Origin: Candidatus Omnitrophota bacterium
GTDB taxonomy: Bacteria > Omnitrophota > Gorgyraeia > 2-02-FULL-51-18 > JAGOUK01
Direction: 5' to 3'
DNA length: 7,310 bases
Assembly: GCA_018061225.1 (NCBI GenBank)
Contig: JAGOUK010000062.1
Coordinates: 1 to 7,310 of the forward strand
A program made the translations under genes and the position numbers. The notes below the pieces were generated by a model, which saw only the letters and a list, made by a program, of their open reading frames with translations, searched no databases and had not been told where the DNA came from. Positions 6,839-7,310 of the stretch are shown in pieces; the stretch's first letter is position 1; each line of letters starts with the position of its first letter.

Positions 6839-7310
6839 GAACGGCCACCAGAAGGGTTTTTTCTTCTTAGGGGGTTCCGGCGCGCGCGAGGGACGGGATC
6901 CCGAAGAGGGTCCGCCGCTACGGTGTTCGCCGGGACGGGAACTTCTGGAATCACGGCGCGGCGGGCCGCCGGGTCCGCTGCGTGGGCCGCCGCGATGTTC
7001 GCCTCTGGGGCCGCCGCGGTTTTCTCCACGAGGACCGCCGCGGTTTTCTCCACGGGGGCCGCTGCGGGGGCCGGAAGGACGGCGCGAGGGGCCGCCGGAA
7101 TAACGGGTCGGGCCGGGACCAGCGTTAGAAACATAACCAGAATCTGATGCGGGTGTCATGCCGGGTTCACCGGAAGGAGCATCTCCCCTGTATCCGCGAT
7201 CTTCGCGCGGTCCACGGTAATTGCCTCCGTCAGAATGTCTTGGGCCTGAACCCTGACCGCCGCCATGCTGGCGGGGACCGGAAGGACGCTGACCGAAGGA
7301 AGGTCTGGCT
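6836..7310 (-). CDS. C-terminal part of an Arg/Gly/Pro-rich (RGG-type) disordered protein, 5' end outside window
   Basis: The frame is open from the right edge to TAA at 6838-6836, giving about 157 visible residues. An internal ATG at 7159 is not a likely start, because the same Gly/Arg/Pro/Ser-rich composition continues upstream of it without a break (for example RQHGGGQGSGPRHSDGG). No folded domain, signal peptide or membrane segment is visible. The region holds many GPR, GGPR and RGG-like units, including three tandem 8-residue copies. It then shifts to Ser/Pro/Arg-rich sequence and ends with a lysine run and aromatic residues, KKKKPFWWPF. Tails of this kind bind RNA and occur on bacterial DEAD-box helicases and other RNA-binding proteins. 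A helicase would suit the RNase D next door, but the catalytic part is not in the window, so the identity is left open. High G+C and low complexity make homology searches with this part unreliable. Confidence 0.8.
   Translation of the reverse strand, partial: ARPSFGQRPSGPRQHGGGQGSGPRHSDGGNYRGPREDRGYRGDAPSGEPGMTPASDSGYVSNAGPGPTRYSGGPSRRPSGPRSGPRGENRGGPRGENRGGPRGEHRGGPRSGPGGPPRRDSRSSRPGEHRSGGPSSGSRPSRAPEPPKKKKPFWWPF
6989..7060 (-). repeat. Three tandem 24-base repeats encoding GPRGE(N/H)RG
   Basis: Units at 7060-7037, 7036-7013 and 7012-6989 each encode eight residues: GPRGENRG, GPRGENRG and GPRGEHRG. The first two differ at only 2 of 24 bases, while the third is clearly more diverged. The array lies in the disordered tail of the Arg/Gly-rich protein and looks like expansion by slippage or unequal exchange, kept in frame by its length being a multiple of three. 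Confidence 0.85.

Noticed and set aside
6923..7147. Plus-strand Ala-rich ORF (MFAGTGTSGITARR and onward)
   Set aside because: It is the antisense reading of the Gly/Arg/Pro-rich repeat region; its Ala-rich periodicity follows from the repeat.

Overview
This window carries five protein genes, all on the minus strand, so transcription runs from high to low coordinates. The genes are tightly packed with no mobile elements, CRISPR arrays, tRNA or rRNA genes that I can see. Base composition is G+C-rich, by impression and not counted. The gene set is bacterial. The style of the GltB N-terminus, together with a short GGQ release-factor-like gene, recalls PVC-group or Omnitrophota-like lineages, but this is a weak guess because no marker gene settles the phylum.

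Right side (7310 down to 4461): four genes are stacked with overlapping ends. First comes the C-terminal end of a disordered Arg/Gly/Pro-rich protein that runs off the window. Its stop overlaps the start of an RNase D gene (TAATG). The RNase D gene overlaps a class I SAM-dependent methyltransferase by 17 bases. The methyltransferase stop overlaps the start of a small GGQ-motif peptidyl-tRNA hydrolase of the release-factor/ribosome-rescue type (ATGA). This looks like one operon whose promoter lies beyond the right edge. Three of its four products (RGG-type tail, 3'-5' exoribonuclease, ribosome-rescue-type hydrolase) point to RNA handling and translation quality control. The methyltransferase substrate is unknown.

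Middle (4460 to 4330): a 131-base non-coding gap holds a plausible sigma70-type promoter, a pair of identical 7-base direct repeats 21 bases apart around the -10 element, and a possible 14-codon leader ORF whose stop overlaps the gltB start. I see no convincing terminator in this gap.

Left side (4329 to 1): a nearly complete gltB encodes the large subunit of glutamate synthase (GOGAT), cut at its 3' end by the window edge. It shows the glutaminase nucleophile Cys22, the FMN-domain signature, the Cys-x5-Cys-x4-Cys [3Fe-4S] motif and most of the C-terminal Gly-rich beta-helix. It belongs to ammonia assimilation (GS-GOGAT) and appears to have its own promoter, separate from the RNA-handling operon.

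There is no clearly new system here. The points most worth a second look are the gltB leader, the methyltransferase/GGQ-protein pair, and the repeat-bearing RGG tail with its unusual aromatic C-terminus.
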